Shown here: piece after piece, positions 38,501 through 48,826 of the stretch | Numbering within the stretch: the first letter of the stretch is position 1 | How the letters are laid out: each line of letters begins with the position of its first letter | DNA from: Lineus longissimus | Lineage: Eukaryota > Nemertea > Pilidiophora > Heteronemertea > Lineidae | DNA length: 64,000 nucleotides | Assembly (NCBI RefSeq): GCF_910592395.1 | Contig: NC_088321.1 | Location: 10,976,001-11,040,000, forward strand | Direction: 5' to 3' | Program-made: the position numbers and the translations under genes | Notes under the pieces: generated by a model | The model's database searches: none | The model's input: the letters and a program-made list of their open reading frames with translations, nothing else | Told to the model about the DNA's origin: nothing

Positions 38501-39418
38501 TATGACAGCTTAGATACCATTCAAGCGGCGATTTGGATAATGATCGTATCACTTGCGGCTATTAGAGGGGCCGGCTGGGAACGAGGTTTATTGTGGACGT
38601 ACAGTCCCTATAAAACCATTCGTCGTCGCCATATCAAAGAAGTTCAGTCCGCGTAACCACAACACGTTGATTGTGACGAGGTCGTTAACTTAGGTGACAG
38701 AGTGAATCGTGCATTTCGATATGACGCTGTTCGATGTGTCGGTGTTTCTCTCTGCATCGTAATATAACTCGGTAAGCTGAAAAGTTATGTTTGTAGCTTA
38801 TTTCAATGTTTGAATAGTCTTTTTTTAAAGGTTGGGGTTATTTAGCAAGCCGCTCCCCGAAGTAGCATCATTTCTTGTCCTGTTTGGAGAGCCGCTTGCC
38901 TTACAGCACAGAAAATCAACATTAGATACTTTGGATGTCTCTAGGAATTCCCGAGTGACACTGCGCATCTCCCATTTCACGTTGACGATAGGGTGTTGGT
39001 GAAAAATGGCATTCGCCATGACAAACTAAACAGAAGGGGGGGGGGGGGATGCGGGCGTGCTAGAAAAAAGCCTGACTAAGTAGTAAGTAGTACCCTCCAT
39101 ACTTTTAGATGATTGAGTATTTCCCCCAATACTCTCCCAGAAAGTGAATTTTACACCAAAACTTCGTCTAAATTTAACGAATGGGCGAATGTGCCCGAGA
39201 GACTGAAGCCCCTCAACAGGTGAAAGTAGATAGCACCTTGGAGACAGTGTAGACACTTTAAATATCACAGCTTAACTGAGCGAGGGGCTTCCAAATCTCT
39301 CAGGTAGCCATGGAAAATAAAATACTTTCCTCCCGGTATAGTGCCGGGGGCCACAAGAGAAACAGGAACCAAAACATTATGTCAGTAAGAATCACGCCTG
39401 CACGTAAGAAACGTCAAA
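35521..39418. other. Upstream region of the cyclase gene, no confirmed exon
   Basis: This is probably still intron of the cyclase gene. I searched the minus strand for the expected upstream ectodomain motifs (a GPGC-like block, a W.IP.IT.G block) and found none. A 15-bp phrase GTGTTCGATCTCCGC is repeated twice near 36316-36350. Plus-strand frames at 38094-38444 and 38432-38656 both contain a DI...ETG phrase and are discussed under findings. A poly-G run lies at 39036-39047. Confidence 0.5.
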
Positions 39419-39614
39419 TATGATCCACCACGACACAATGAGTCGCATGTCACACAGATGATGAGCCTAAGATGACACAAGGAAATAATAGAAGAAATTG
39501 ATGTTCTCCAATTTCACAAAAGGCAGACAACAGTGAAATGAACAACCAGTCCATCTCAACATGTCAAGCTCGGATCGGAGCGGCATGCGGCTCATTTCGT
39601 GGTGGTGGGTCACA
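39419..39614 (+). mobile_element. Related, diverged foldback MITE
   Basis: The arms are ATGATCCACCACGACACAAT and complement TGTGACCCACCACCACGAAA, both running into GAG.CGCATG. The interior AATTTCACAAAAGGCAGACA matches the element at 33726-33917, so it is a third subfamily member. Confidence 0.75.
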
Positions 39615-40004
39615 AATTTGTTCTGCCCTGCTTAATACTCTCATGCAAACATTCGCCAAGCCACAGGCAAACAACACACAACCCATACCGAACACAGAGT
39701 CTAAAAGGGTTATTCAACCTAAATGAAAGCACAGCTGGAAATCAATAACAGAACCAACACACCCCAGAAAAATGCGATGTTGCAGCTTCGCTGACCCTAT
39801 CGACCGCAAGCCCGAGTGTTAGATTGAACGCAGCGGGCCCTCTACACTACCCATGTTTGTATACTCAGTATATTCATTATAACCACGAAGTGGGCCGAGC
39901 GCCACATGGAAAATAAACTATATTTTTTTTAAACTAAATTTGGATATGACCCCTATATCGCTTTGGGTTTACAGACACCCTTGCTCGGTTCTTCTCAATC
40001 TTGT
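39615..40004. other. Gene-poor spacer
   Basis: Nothing recognised. Confidence 0.4.
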
Positions 40005-40105
40005 CCTCGCAGGCTTTTTAGTCTTCGCAAGGCACTATCTCTGCCCTCGCAGGGCTGTATTTTTTAAGCCTTCCCAAGGCTGCCCTCGCAGGGCTATAAT
40101 ATAAT
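40005..40105 (+). repeat. Short imperfect tandem repeat around CTCGCAGGGCT
   Basis: The phrases CCTCGCAGGCTTTTTA, CCTCGCAGGGCTGTATTTTT and CCTCGCAGGGCTATAA recur with TTCGCAAGGC and TTCCCAAGGC between them. A small degenerate array. Confidence 0.7.
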
Positions 40106-40174
40106 ATAAAACGTATACTGAGCAACTGCTGGACAAGAATGTACCAAAACACCAGCACCGAACTCAACAGACCG

Positions 40175-40290
40175 GGCCTAAAACAAACACTTCAAGAGGA
40201 GAACGGCGAACTGACGTCCGCACACCATGGCTTCTACCAAACAAGTCATCAACGATCAATGCTCCCTCCGCAATGTCACTCGTGACCAAG
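40175..40290 (+). pseudogene. Possible LINE reverse-transcriptase fragment
   Basis: One plus-strand frame reads KQTLQEENGELTSAHHGFYQ and then hits a stop. This resembles the L...G.LT..QHGF block near the start of non-LTR reverse transcriptases. No other RT block is visible around it, so the call is tentative. Confidence 0.35.
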
Positions 40291-43200
40291 GGTCCCTCGC
40301 TCTACAGACAGCAGTGATGTTGACCGCGTTGCCATGAATGACAACACGGATATGATAATAAGCTCCTGGAAGGCTACGTATGAACAGGGATGTAGCTCGG
40401 CTCTCCATCACAAGGCATCACCCAGACGCTTGCTGAGACCAAACTACTGGTACCCAAATAGATACCAAAACCTTCACATTTTCATGGAGGCTGAGTCCAA
40501 CGGACGCTGTCTAAGGCACTTTCAGTGCATTTAATTAGTTTCGATACCTGTACATGTAGGTGGTGTCATATTTGATACCACCCAGATCCAGCAAACGGTC
40601 AAGAATATGCAAGCATTTTGCCATGTTCGCGCCCCATAAACCCGGAGCGAAAACGGCGCAAAGCGGTGTAGTCGTCTAATGAATCAGGAAGACCCCAAAA
40701 CGCACGTGTCATTTTGACGGTACAACGTCACATGACCACACTGTGCCATGCTCTGTGTCACACACGCCCCAGCCACGTCACGAAATCATTGCGCCCAACG
40801 CATTTTGATTGATAGGAGGCAAAACTTTATTTCTCTACTTCACTAAAGCTGTTCTGCATAATAAACTAACAAGATTGGTAGACATACATGTAGCACGGCA
40901 AATTAAAATGAACACACCCTTTTTATACGAACGTTACTAGACACTTTTTGCCGTTTTGAAACTAAGCTATTAACAGAGCCAGCAAATGATGTTACATTTC
41001 TGACTCAGCCATATTTGGGAGCCATCTTAATTAAAAACCACCAATGACAACGCGGCGTGTTTCACAGCGCTGCTGTGTTTTTCCATTTTATATTGTACAA
41101 ACCGTATCGCGCACGAACTACTTTCCCTCACTTGTTTTGATCGTTGGCGACCCGGCGATTTCGAATTGGTTTTCGATTTTAAAGCCAAATTTTTGGGTAT
41201 TCGGTCATTGGCATCTCCGAATTTTGCTGACATTTACGCTCTGCGCAATGTTCTTTCCACCTGATACTCCATTGAAAGTAGGATTCCAACTGTTCCGGTG
41301 AAAAACATTTCTTTTTCAGAATTTTCTTTGCGAGGTTTGGAGTGCTGCCGTGATATTTCCATTGCGGTTTCCATGGCGCAGCCACATCACACGGGTGTGG
41401 CCAAAACGTCCTCACAAATAAATAGAGCGATGAGTTTTCTTAGATTATGTTACAGTATTCAACTTAAACACCAAAATCAAGCGGCAGAACATGTTTGTTT
41501 ATTGTCACTGTCATTTAAAGCAATTGAACGGGCCGATACAAAAGTCGTGTTGGAGTTATAAAATGTGTCCTGGAACACATTTTTCACCATAATGACGGTA
41601 CATTGTGCTATTAAAATCGTTTGGTATGGGTCACGCGAGACTAGAGTGGATTACCCTGGCTCCAAATGTTTTATCACTATACAAGAAACTTGTAAAACTT
41701 TATCCAGCAAAAATATGACATTTTGCCTTATTAGAAACTTTCAAAATAATTGGAAACCAATATTCCAATAAAGAGGTTGCACAGATTTGAGCATTATAAT
41801 GACTTTTGGACTTTTTTGATTGCACTATTGCGCATCAAGGCTATATGATTCGCGGGAGGCGACAAGAGTGAAGTGGCAATGTGGAACTACGCGCTCGCTA
41901 TTCCTGCTGATTTCCGACTCACATTTTAGAATAACTGGTCAAACTATAACCAATCAGCGAGAAGCTTGGAGGGTGGCATGTCGTAGTTTAAGTAAATAGT
42001 TGGAGAAGTCTAGGAGAGGCAATTACAGCGATTTTTTTCATAAACAGGCAACTTATTTGAACTTCCTATTATAGAAAAATCATATCATGAAGACATTTTA
42101 CTGACACATAATTAAAGGATGTTTGGATTTTCACTGAATCAAGTTTGTTACATGATCATGACGAGAGATATCTCCTTTACCAGGAATAGATTTCACGGTG
42201 TTTGAAGTCAAATTCAGAAAGGTGAGTTGTCTGAATATGCGTGGAAATTGTTTCTAAGGCATATGTGCACAGTTTACCGATCTAAACGTATTTGAAAGGC
42301 GAATGATTTTTTTTCACAAAATCTAAGACGATTTATCCAACCTAAACCGGAAGTTCCTCTGGGAATAAATATGTCACATCGAGCCCAAGTAGGAGACACA
42401 ATTTGCAGCTTTCGATCCCGATATGACAGCTGGGTTTTAAACATTTCGACATATCGAGAAAAACATCACCAGAAAACACGGATTTGGACAAAAATACTCT
42501 CAACTCGGCTGTATAAGACCAGATCATATATTTCTTGCCCGCCCATTTTATACATGTAGGATTACCCAAAATCAGGATTCCAACAAATGGCTTCACCTAA
42601 TGCGCTGTTTTGTCATTCTGGATGCAATTCACTATCAGCCGGTAGATGACAGGGCAATATATAAGTCGAAGCTCGGATGTTTTGCTACTGGTGCCACCAG
42701 TTTTGATTTTTTTACCAACTGAAACATCCATTATATGCAGGTGCATGGTTGAAACGTCGCAGCGTCACATCGCAGCCCAGAAACACCACAGTCTGGTTCA
42801 AACGTCGCACCATAGGAACTTAAAAAGCGAAGCAAAATACTCAGCTCCATTATGTAATTAGCCTATAGTTTTACATAAATGCCATTCATCAAATGCAGAG
42901 CTGTGATTTATTAAATGCATTGTACCAAGCGGTTGCATGTCCAATCACCATCTTATTTACATGTAGTAGTTCCCATCATCAAATTGCATTTCACTAATTC
43001 GATATCAATCCCGACTGAATCTAAGTGAGCCCTCCGTGCATATTTATGCTTATTAATGCATTGGCGATGAGTTGCGCGGGATAAGGAATTGTATTATATC
43101 AAGGCGTCATTGAGTCAGTCTCGATATAACCACGTTACGGCACACAGGCAATGCCGTTACAATGTAGCTTCGTGGTATGGGTGCCCACACGTTTTAGTAA

Positions 43201-43495
43201 ACGATTACGGGACTCCCACTCCATGTATATTGGAATTTATACAATGTACACTCATTAGAAATTGACGGTATTTTGATAAGTTGCAAAAGCCTATTTGTGT
43301 TGACCAAAATATTTCAAAAGGTTTTTCCAAAGCTCTAAAACCGTCATTTAAAGGGGTCTAGCAAGTACTTTTACACAGTAACGGATAGTCAAGTGGCGTT
43401 ACGAAGCCCAGTCGTTAAAAATTGATTGATGGCCATCTTAATAGGGTGGGTCATGTTCTCTGAAATTGACTATACCCGTCCGATACCTATGATCA
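40291..43495. other. Gene-poor spacer
   Basis: No supported gene. Minus-strand frame 41179-41415 and plus-strand frame 41298-41561 overlap antisense and are unrecognised. The minus-strand phrase LVAPVAKHPSF near 42690 resembles an ANF-receptor block only by chance length. Confidence 0.4.
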
Positions 43496-44161
43496 GTGCT
43501 TATCACTATATGCGACGCAACCAACCAATCGCCAACCCCCCCGAAAAAACTAGTTATTCAAACGCCGGTTGTTTCCATGGATATGAATGGGCCTATCGCT
43601 ACCCAGTGGCAACTATCAAATAGAATCCATCGAAAGGGCTCTAAACGTCTCCCGTGGGTCTCTTCAAATCTAAAAATGTATAGGTGGCAGAGTTATGGAC
43701 AGAGGATTGACCTCAGAAGGATTCTAGAACATACCTCACATCCCAGACCTGGGCCTACTCGTGTGGTTCAGCTGGAGACGCTCTCTGCACTGGCTTGGGA
43801 GACCCAGCTATACACCATCGCCACAAGCAAGACAACTCAGTTGACCAGAAATAAATTAAATCAAAGCAGGGCAAAAAGGCAGGAAATGGCATTATCTCTA
43901 GTCAAATAATCCCGGAAAGAAACATACCCGCGAAGAATACATCGACGGATTAGAGAAATGGCCACCAATATTACATTAGACTTTGTACATCATTCAACGC
44001 AAGAGAATAAATGCAGGGAAATTGCCACGAATGATGTTACGACCAATCTGCCGACGCCTGCAGAAAAACCAATAGATAAATACCGAGGCAGACAAATAAA
44101 GTGGAAGAGAAATTCAGACAAATACTCAGTTCCTGATAGGTCTTGGTCTTCTTTCGATTAA
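43496..44161 (+). pseudogene. Unrecognised protein-like stretch, interrupted
   Basis: An open frame at 43496-43909 has a plausible internal start at MDMNGPIATQW (43589) and reads RWQSYGQRIDLRRILEHTSH, then PGPTRVVQLETLSALAWETQ. It meets TAA at 43907. A different frame then continues as GKKHTREEYIDGLEKWPP to 43977, and the original frame reopens at 43958-44161 ending KYSVPDRSWSSFD. The composition (charged, Trp and Tyr spread through) is protein-like. It could be a small gene with an intron I cannot place, or a frameshifted pseudogene. No family recognised. Confidence 0.35.
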
Positions 44162-44469
44162 TTTCAATGATAGCAGGCCCAGGCTAAATAAGAATTGCAA
44201 ATCAATTGAATGGCTGTTAAGTGAACAATGTTGCCTTTTCTAAAGTAAAATCTCTCTGATATGATAAAGGGTACGCCGTTTGTTCGCATATACATGTACA
44301 TGTATATTTGATGTTGGTTAAACTACATCGATTTCCTATTTCTAACGCCGGGCGACGCAAATAGTCAGTCAATGCAAGCTATATACATTCGTGCTCTGGC
44401 GTTATCTGTATGAAATCGATGCGTGTATCAGTTTTCCCGATTGCTTCATATTAACTTACTCCTGCCGGG
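44162..44469. other. Spacer with ACATGTACATGTAT palindrome
   Basis: No gene. ACATGTACATGTAT lies at about 44292-44305; this motif is scattered through the window. Confidence 0.4.
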
Positions 44470-45260
44470 TCAAAAATACATTCCCGAGTAAGGCCGAAGC
44501 CGAACATTCGGGAATTTTCGTGATGTGCACGGATCTTCTACTGAATATACCCATTACGCAAATGCACTGAGGGTAATGAGTATATTCAGATCCAAATGCA
44601 CATCACAAACATTGGGGTCATCCATATGTCCCCCGGTACCTGTGTTCCTCGGTACCTATGTTCCCCCAAGAGGTACCTATGTTCCCCGGTACCTATGTTC
44701 CCCCAAGAGGTACCTATCTTCCCCCAAGAGGTACCTATGTTCCCCGGTACCTATGTTCCCCGGTACCTATGTTCCCCCAAGAGGTACCTATGTTCCCCGG
44801 TACCTATGTTCCCCGGTACCTATGTTCCCCCATATAGTTTTTATGATACAGTGTATGTACCAATTTAAAGCAAAGGCGCGTGCACCTTGGCCTTTAAGTC
44901 ATGAAACAATGAATCTATGCTGAGTAAAAATGTCTTTTAATACAAACAAAAAATACTGAAACTCTGCTTTTTGGGGGATTTCTGGGAATTGCAATTTCCG
45001 GGAATTCAGTGACTTCATTCTGTGAGGTCTTTCCAGGAATTTGTGGAAACAAACCGTATCGCAAAAAACGCACTTTTCTTTGCGGACATAGGTACTGGGA
45101 ACATAGGTACCTGGGGAATATAGGTACCGGGGAACATAGGTACCTCATCGGGGAACATAGGTACCTCTTCGGGGAACATAGGTACCGGGGAACATATAGG
45201 TATGCTCCCCAAACATTCCCGACTGATCGACTTCGGCCTTACTCGGGAATGTATATTTGA
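44470..45260. mobile_element. 791-bp foldback element with inverted GGTACC minisatellites
   Basis: The left end is TCAAAAATACATTCCCGAGT and the complemented right end is TCAAATATACATTCCCGAGT; both continue AAGGCCGAAG. Inside are a left minisatellite (44630-44838) of GGTACCTATGTTCCCC units, some extended by CCAAGA, and a right minisatellite (45088-45205) with the same units in reverse orientation. A nested hairpin of about 60 bp occupies 44531-44593. Long Pro-rich open frames across the array are repeat translation, not protein. This is the organisation of a Foldback-type transposon: inverted ends with subterminal tandem arrays and no visible transposase. Confidence 0.85.
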
Positions 45261-48257
45261 CCAGTCAGGTTTAATATATGACTGTGTGTACGGGTATAAG
45301 GTGTATTATTTTAATCATCGCAAATCGGTCAAAAACGGCAAGTTTTTTTCTGTTGCAAACACAGCAGTGGCGTGTATCTTTTTCATGAAATAAATCACTT
45401 TCAAAGAAATAAAGACCAAAAGAGGTGTGTGTAGTGCACTTGATTTCATGCCAACGCAGAGTATTGAGACGATCAACTAAATCAGATGAGTGTCTTGTTA
45501 CCATTCTATTTACTGTAAACCAACAAAATCGCGCCTATTTGCTTTATCGATTCGCGAATATTTCTAAAAATCATTTAATTAAATTAATAAATGCGCAATG
45601 CAGTAAAGTTTACATTTGTTTTAACGTTTCTTAACCTGTCTACAATGACTGCTCGTTCCCTTTCTGAAGCTCATGGCTGGTTGTTTGACTTAAGATTCCC
45701 TTGGCATGCAGGTACTTTCCCACTTTCACCTATGGAAGCCGGGGAATGGTAGCGACACCTTACCGAGAACAAAGTGTGAAGTCATTACAAGGCTAGCCTG
45801 TCGGTTACACGACTACCAGTATGTCACTTGAGAAGGGCCACCTCGAATTGACGGAACGCAATGGAATGAACGGAATATGATGCAATTGATAAAATCGTGC
45901 TAAAACAGAGTGTGCTAGGCCAGCCATTGCTGCTAATGTTTGACTCCTTTTCTGAGTGTTTCCCTTCACTGTTGGGGACGCTGAATGACAGATTGTCACG
46001 TTCATCTCTGACTACCTCTATCTATAAGCCATGGTCTCTCTGGCTGTTTATCATTTTGAGAACAACCAAAATATTAACAGCGTATCCGTAGAGATTTCCT
46101 TCTTGAATACTATTGCGACAAAAGGCACAACGTTCATCATTTCGAATACCGTTTATGATATACACGAGTATCTCTATCAAATTATTATGTTTGCAGAGAG
46201 ACACGATACTGATAAACAGATTTGGTAGCAAACTGCGGCAGTCTTGGCTATAGCTACAATCCAATCATTAGGCCGCGCATGCACTACATCAAAAAGTACT
46301 TCTTTCCTTTAAATCCTTTTAAGGGAGACGCAACCATTTTTTTACAAAAAGGCTAGTCATACCTTATTCAATTAGATTAGTTGTATATATTGCGTATTGC
46401 AAAATATATTTGGCCTATTTTAATTTTGATACCTCCTTCCAGTAACATTTTACGGTAAATTGAATTAGTTGTAATTGTATTCTGTATAAATCATCTTGAA
46501 ATTACATTAAAATTGAAACTTGTGTTTCTATCCACACATTGCAGCTAGTACATACCTAAAAGTACCTAGAACCACGAATAAATAACCATGAATGTCCCAC
46601 TTATTTCCTATCATTTCAACTATTTATTTTCTTTGTAACTCCTGAAAATATCCAAATAATGGCTTAACTCAGAAAATATGGATCTTTTCTGACAAAGAAA
46701 GGCCAGTCAGAGCTTTCTAAACCTCAGGGTAAGGGAGTACAGGGCCCCTGAACCTGCGATGTTTTGCCAAATTTTGGTTTAAAATTCCTGTTTTTCCAAT
46801 GCGAAATCCCGGGTGTCCAGTTCTTCATTCTCACGTAAGAAAGCGCTTTTATCATGAATATTCATGTTCTCATTCAACTCTGTCCTGGGCAGATCGGGGC
46901 GATATGATTGGCCGGCAAAATAAGGTGCCAGGATATTTTTAGATGTGCTATATTTTGCTCGCTGCTAGTCCACGAGGTTGGTATGTGTAATTTTATGTAA
47001 ACCGGGAAACAATGCCCTGATACAATGTGCACACGTAGGCCCATCGCGGTACCAGTAATCGATGAGGATATAGTGAAGAGTGTGGCAGCCTCGGGTTGTT
47101 TTTGTGACAATATTATGGAGAAAGTGAAGCATTCTGATCATTTATCGTCAATTATGCGTTCAATTGGATTTACACTATCCGCTTCTGCAAACAAGTGTAT
47201 TTTGTTACGGGAAGTTTGAAGCTGAAGTTGCGGTCCAAATCTCAAGGGTTAAAGCTGATTTTCCTGCCAGTGGCGATTCATGTGTTTAAGGATGGAAGGG
47301 AATCGTTTTTTGTGCGTGGCCGATCGCAAGGGCTTCAATTCCAGCTCCATTGTGTTTCTTCTGTTTACCTGAATCATGCAAAATGTGATCACCTGACCTC
47401 GGTGAGTGCCCCGAAAAACTTAGAATATTTTTTGCAAAAGAGAATGAAAATGACCCCCAGGCGGGATAGACCTCGGGTCTACCGTGTGTTAGTCAGAGAG
47501 TGTATCAACGAGGCCACCGAGGCAGCTTGCCGACCACCCAAATTTTCACTATAAATAAATAAATAAGTATTTTATTATTACCTCCTAAAAGAAGATATTA
47601 ACAGTACAGTACACAATGAGCACAACAATTTTTCCCATAATTGTTACATAAAAATTAAAGTATTAAAATATGGGCACAGACATACCACCATCATGATCAG
47701 ACTACGACCTGAGCAATAATCTGGTCAATTTATATGATTGGGACTTGGGACTGTTTTAATCCCTCGCCGCCAGGAGGGCCGGCCCGGAGAGAGTCCACCG
47801 AACCGCTTTCCTCAAGCGGGGGATTGGTGTAGGTGTGTAGGTAAGTTCACAATATCTGTTTAAAAGGAAAAACGAAGACCTGATAGGCTTAACAGCTCAC
47901 TCCAATCATAGCGTGATACAGTCATATGTCAACGTATCTGCTCTGAATATCAAATGCTAACATAATAGGCCACATTAGCCCCCTTATCTCAGAATTAGAC
48001 TCGTATATAACGACTAACAATGATATTGCCTCCATTGTCAGAGGAGAATGTCCCAAATAGCGCAGATGTGGATTACCGAGCACGTACTAGCTCAGAGTCT
48101 TCCCATCCTAACTAACCTAATTTTCATGTCTGTAACCGATTCTTCAGGACGTTTTAGTCAAATGGCGCACTTTCTGATAAAGATTTTTTAAAACAAGGGA
48201 GAAAACACAACACAAAATATGTTTTTAGAAGCCGCGGTACTTTATGATGAAACGGCC
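45261..48257. other. Gene-poor spacer
   Basis: No supported gene. A 119-codon plus-strand frame at 47195-47554 (ends ECINEATEAACRPPKFSL) is followed at once by an AAATAAATAAATAAG run. It is unrecognised and may be part of a mobile element. Antisense frames at 45897-46264 overlap and look accidental. Confidence 0.4.
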
Positions 48258-48340
48258 AGGCAGGGGCCCTTATGCTCACCGTGTAGATATTTGGTGGTTA
48301 GGAATTCATGCTGCTTTAGAAACATGCTACATGTATAATA
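48258..48340 (+). repeat. Dispersed repeat fragment
   Basis: This shares GCTCACCGTGTAGATATTTG and ATGCTACATGTA with 20390-20480. Truncated member of the same interspersed family. Confidence 0.8.
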
Positions 48341-48826
48341 TCAAAAACAGATTAGTACAAAAATAACTCTAACTTAAAACCAGAAATATAGCCTTTCCTT
48401 TGGTAGCTGTAGATCAGGCACCAGTCTACCGATTCAGACGATTCTTGTACCACTGAGCTGCTTTTGCTCTCTACTACCCAATGGCATTTACTTCTTTGTC
48501 TTTCAGTTAAGCAATGCATCACCATGTTGCATTGTATGTACAGCTGTTTTTACAACTGAGCCCAATTTTGTGGTAATGGTCCTGTTTTATCTCTCTTTTA
48601 TCCCCCTATGTGCAATGCCGCTAGTGTACACACACATGAATAAGTAATGAGTGTTGCCATTGTAGAGCTTCGGCCAATCCAGTGGGTGGGTAGTAATATG
48701 GAAATTAGCAATAATAGCTCACCGTGTTTAAACATAGAACCTACTTTGATTAGTTTCCTTTCGTACTTCTCAACATCAAGGTTACAAGTAATACATGTGA
48801 AAACTTTGTAGTGTTTGCATGTAGTA

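Noticed and set aside
42670-42710. Minus-strand VAPVAKHPSF as a cyclase N-terminal exon (compare a VAPVARYA block)
   Set aside because: Similarity is limited to about six residues and the surrounding sequence lacks the expected motifs.
44525-44923. Pro-rich repeat protein (YVPRYLCSPKRY units)
   Set aside because: It is a translation of the GGTACC minisatellite, and a neighbouring frame gives an equally long repetitive reading.
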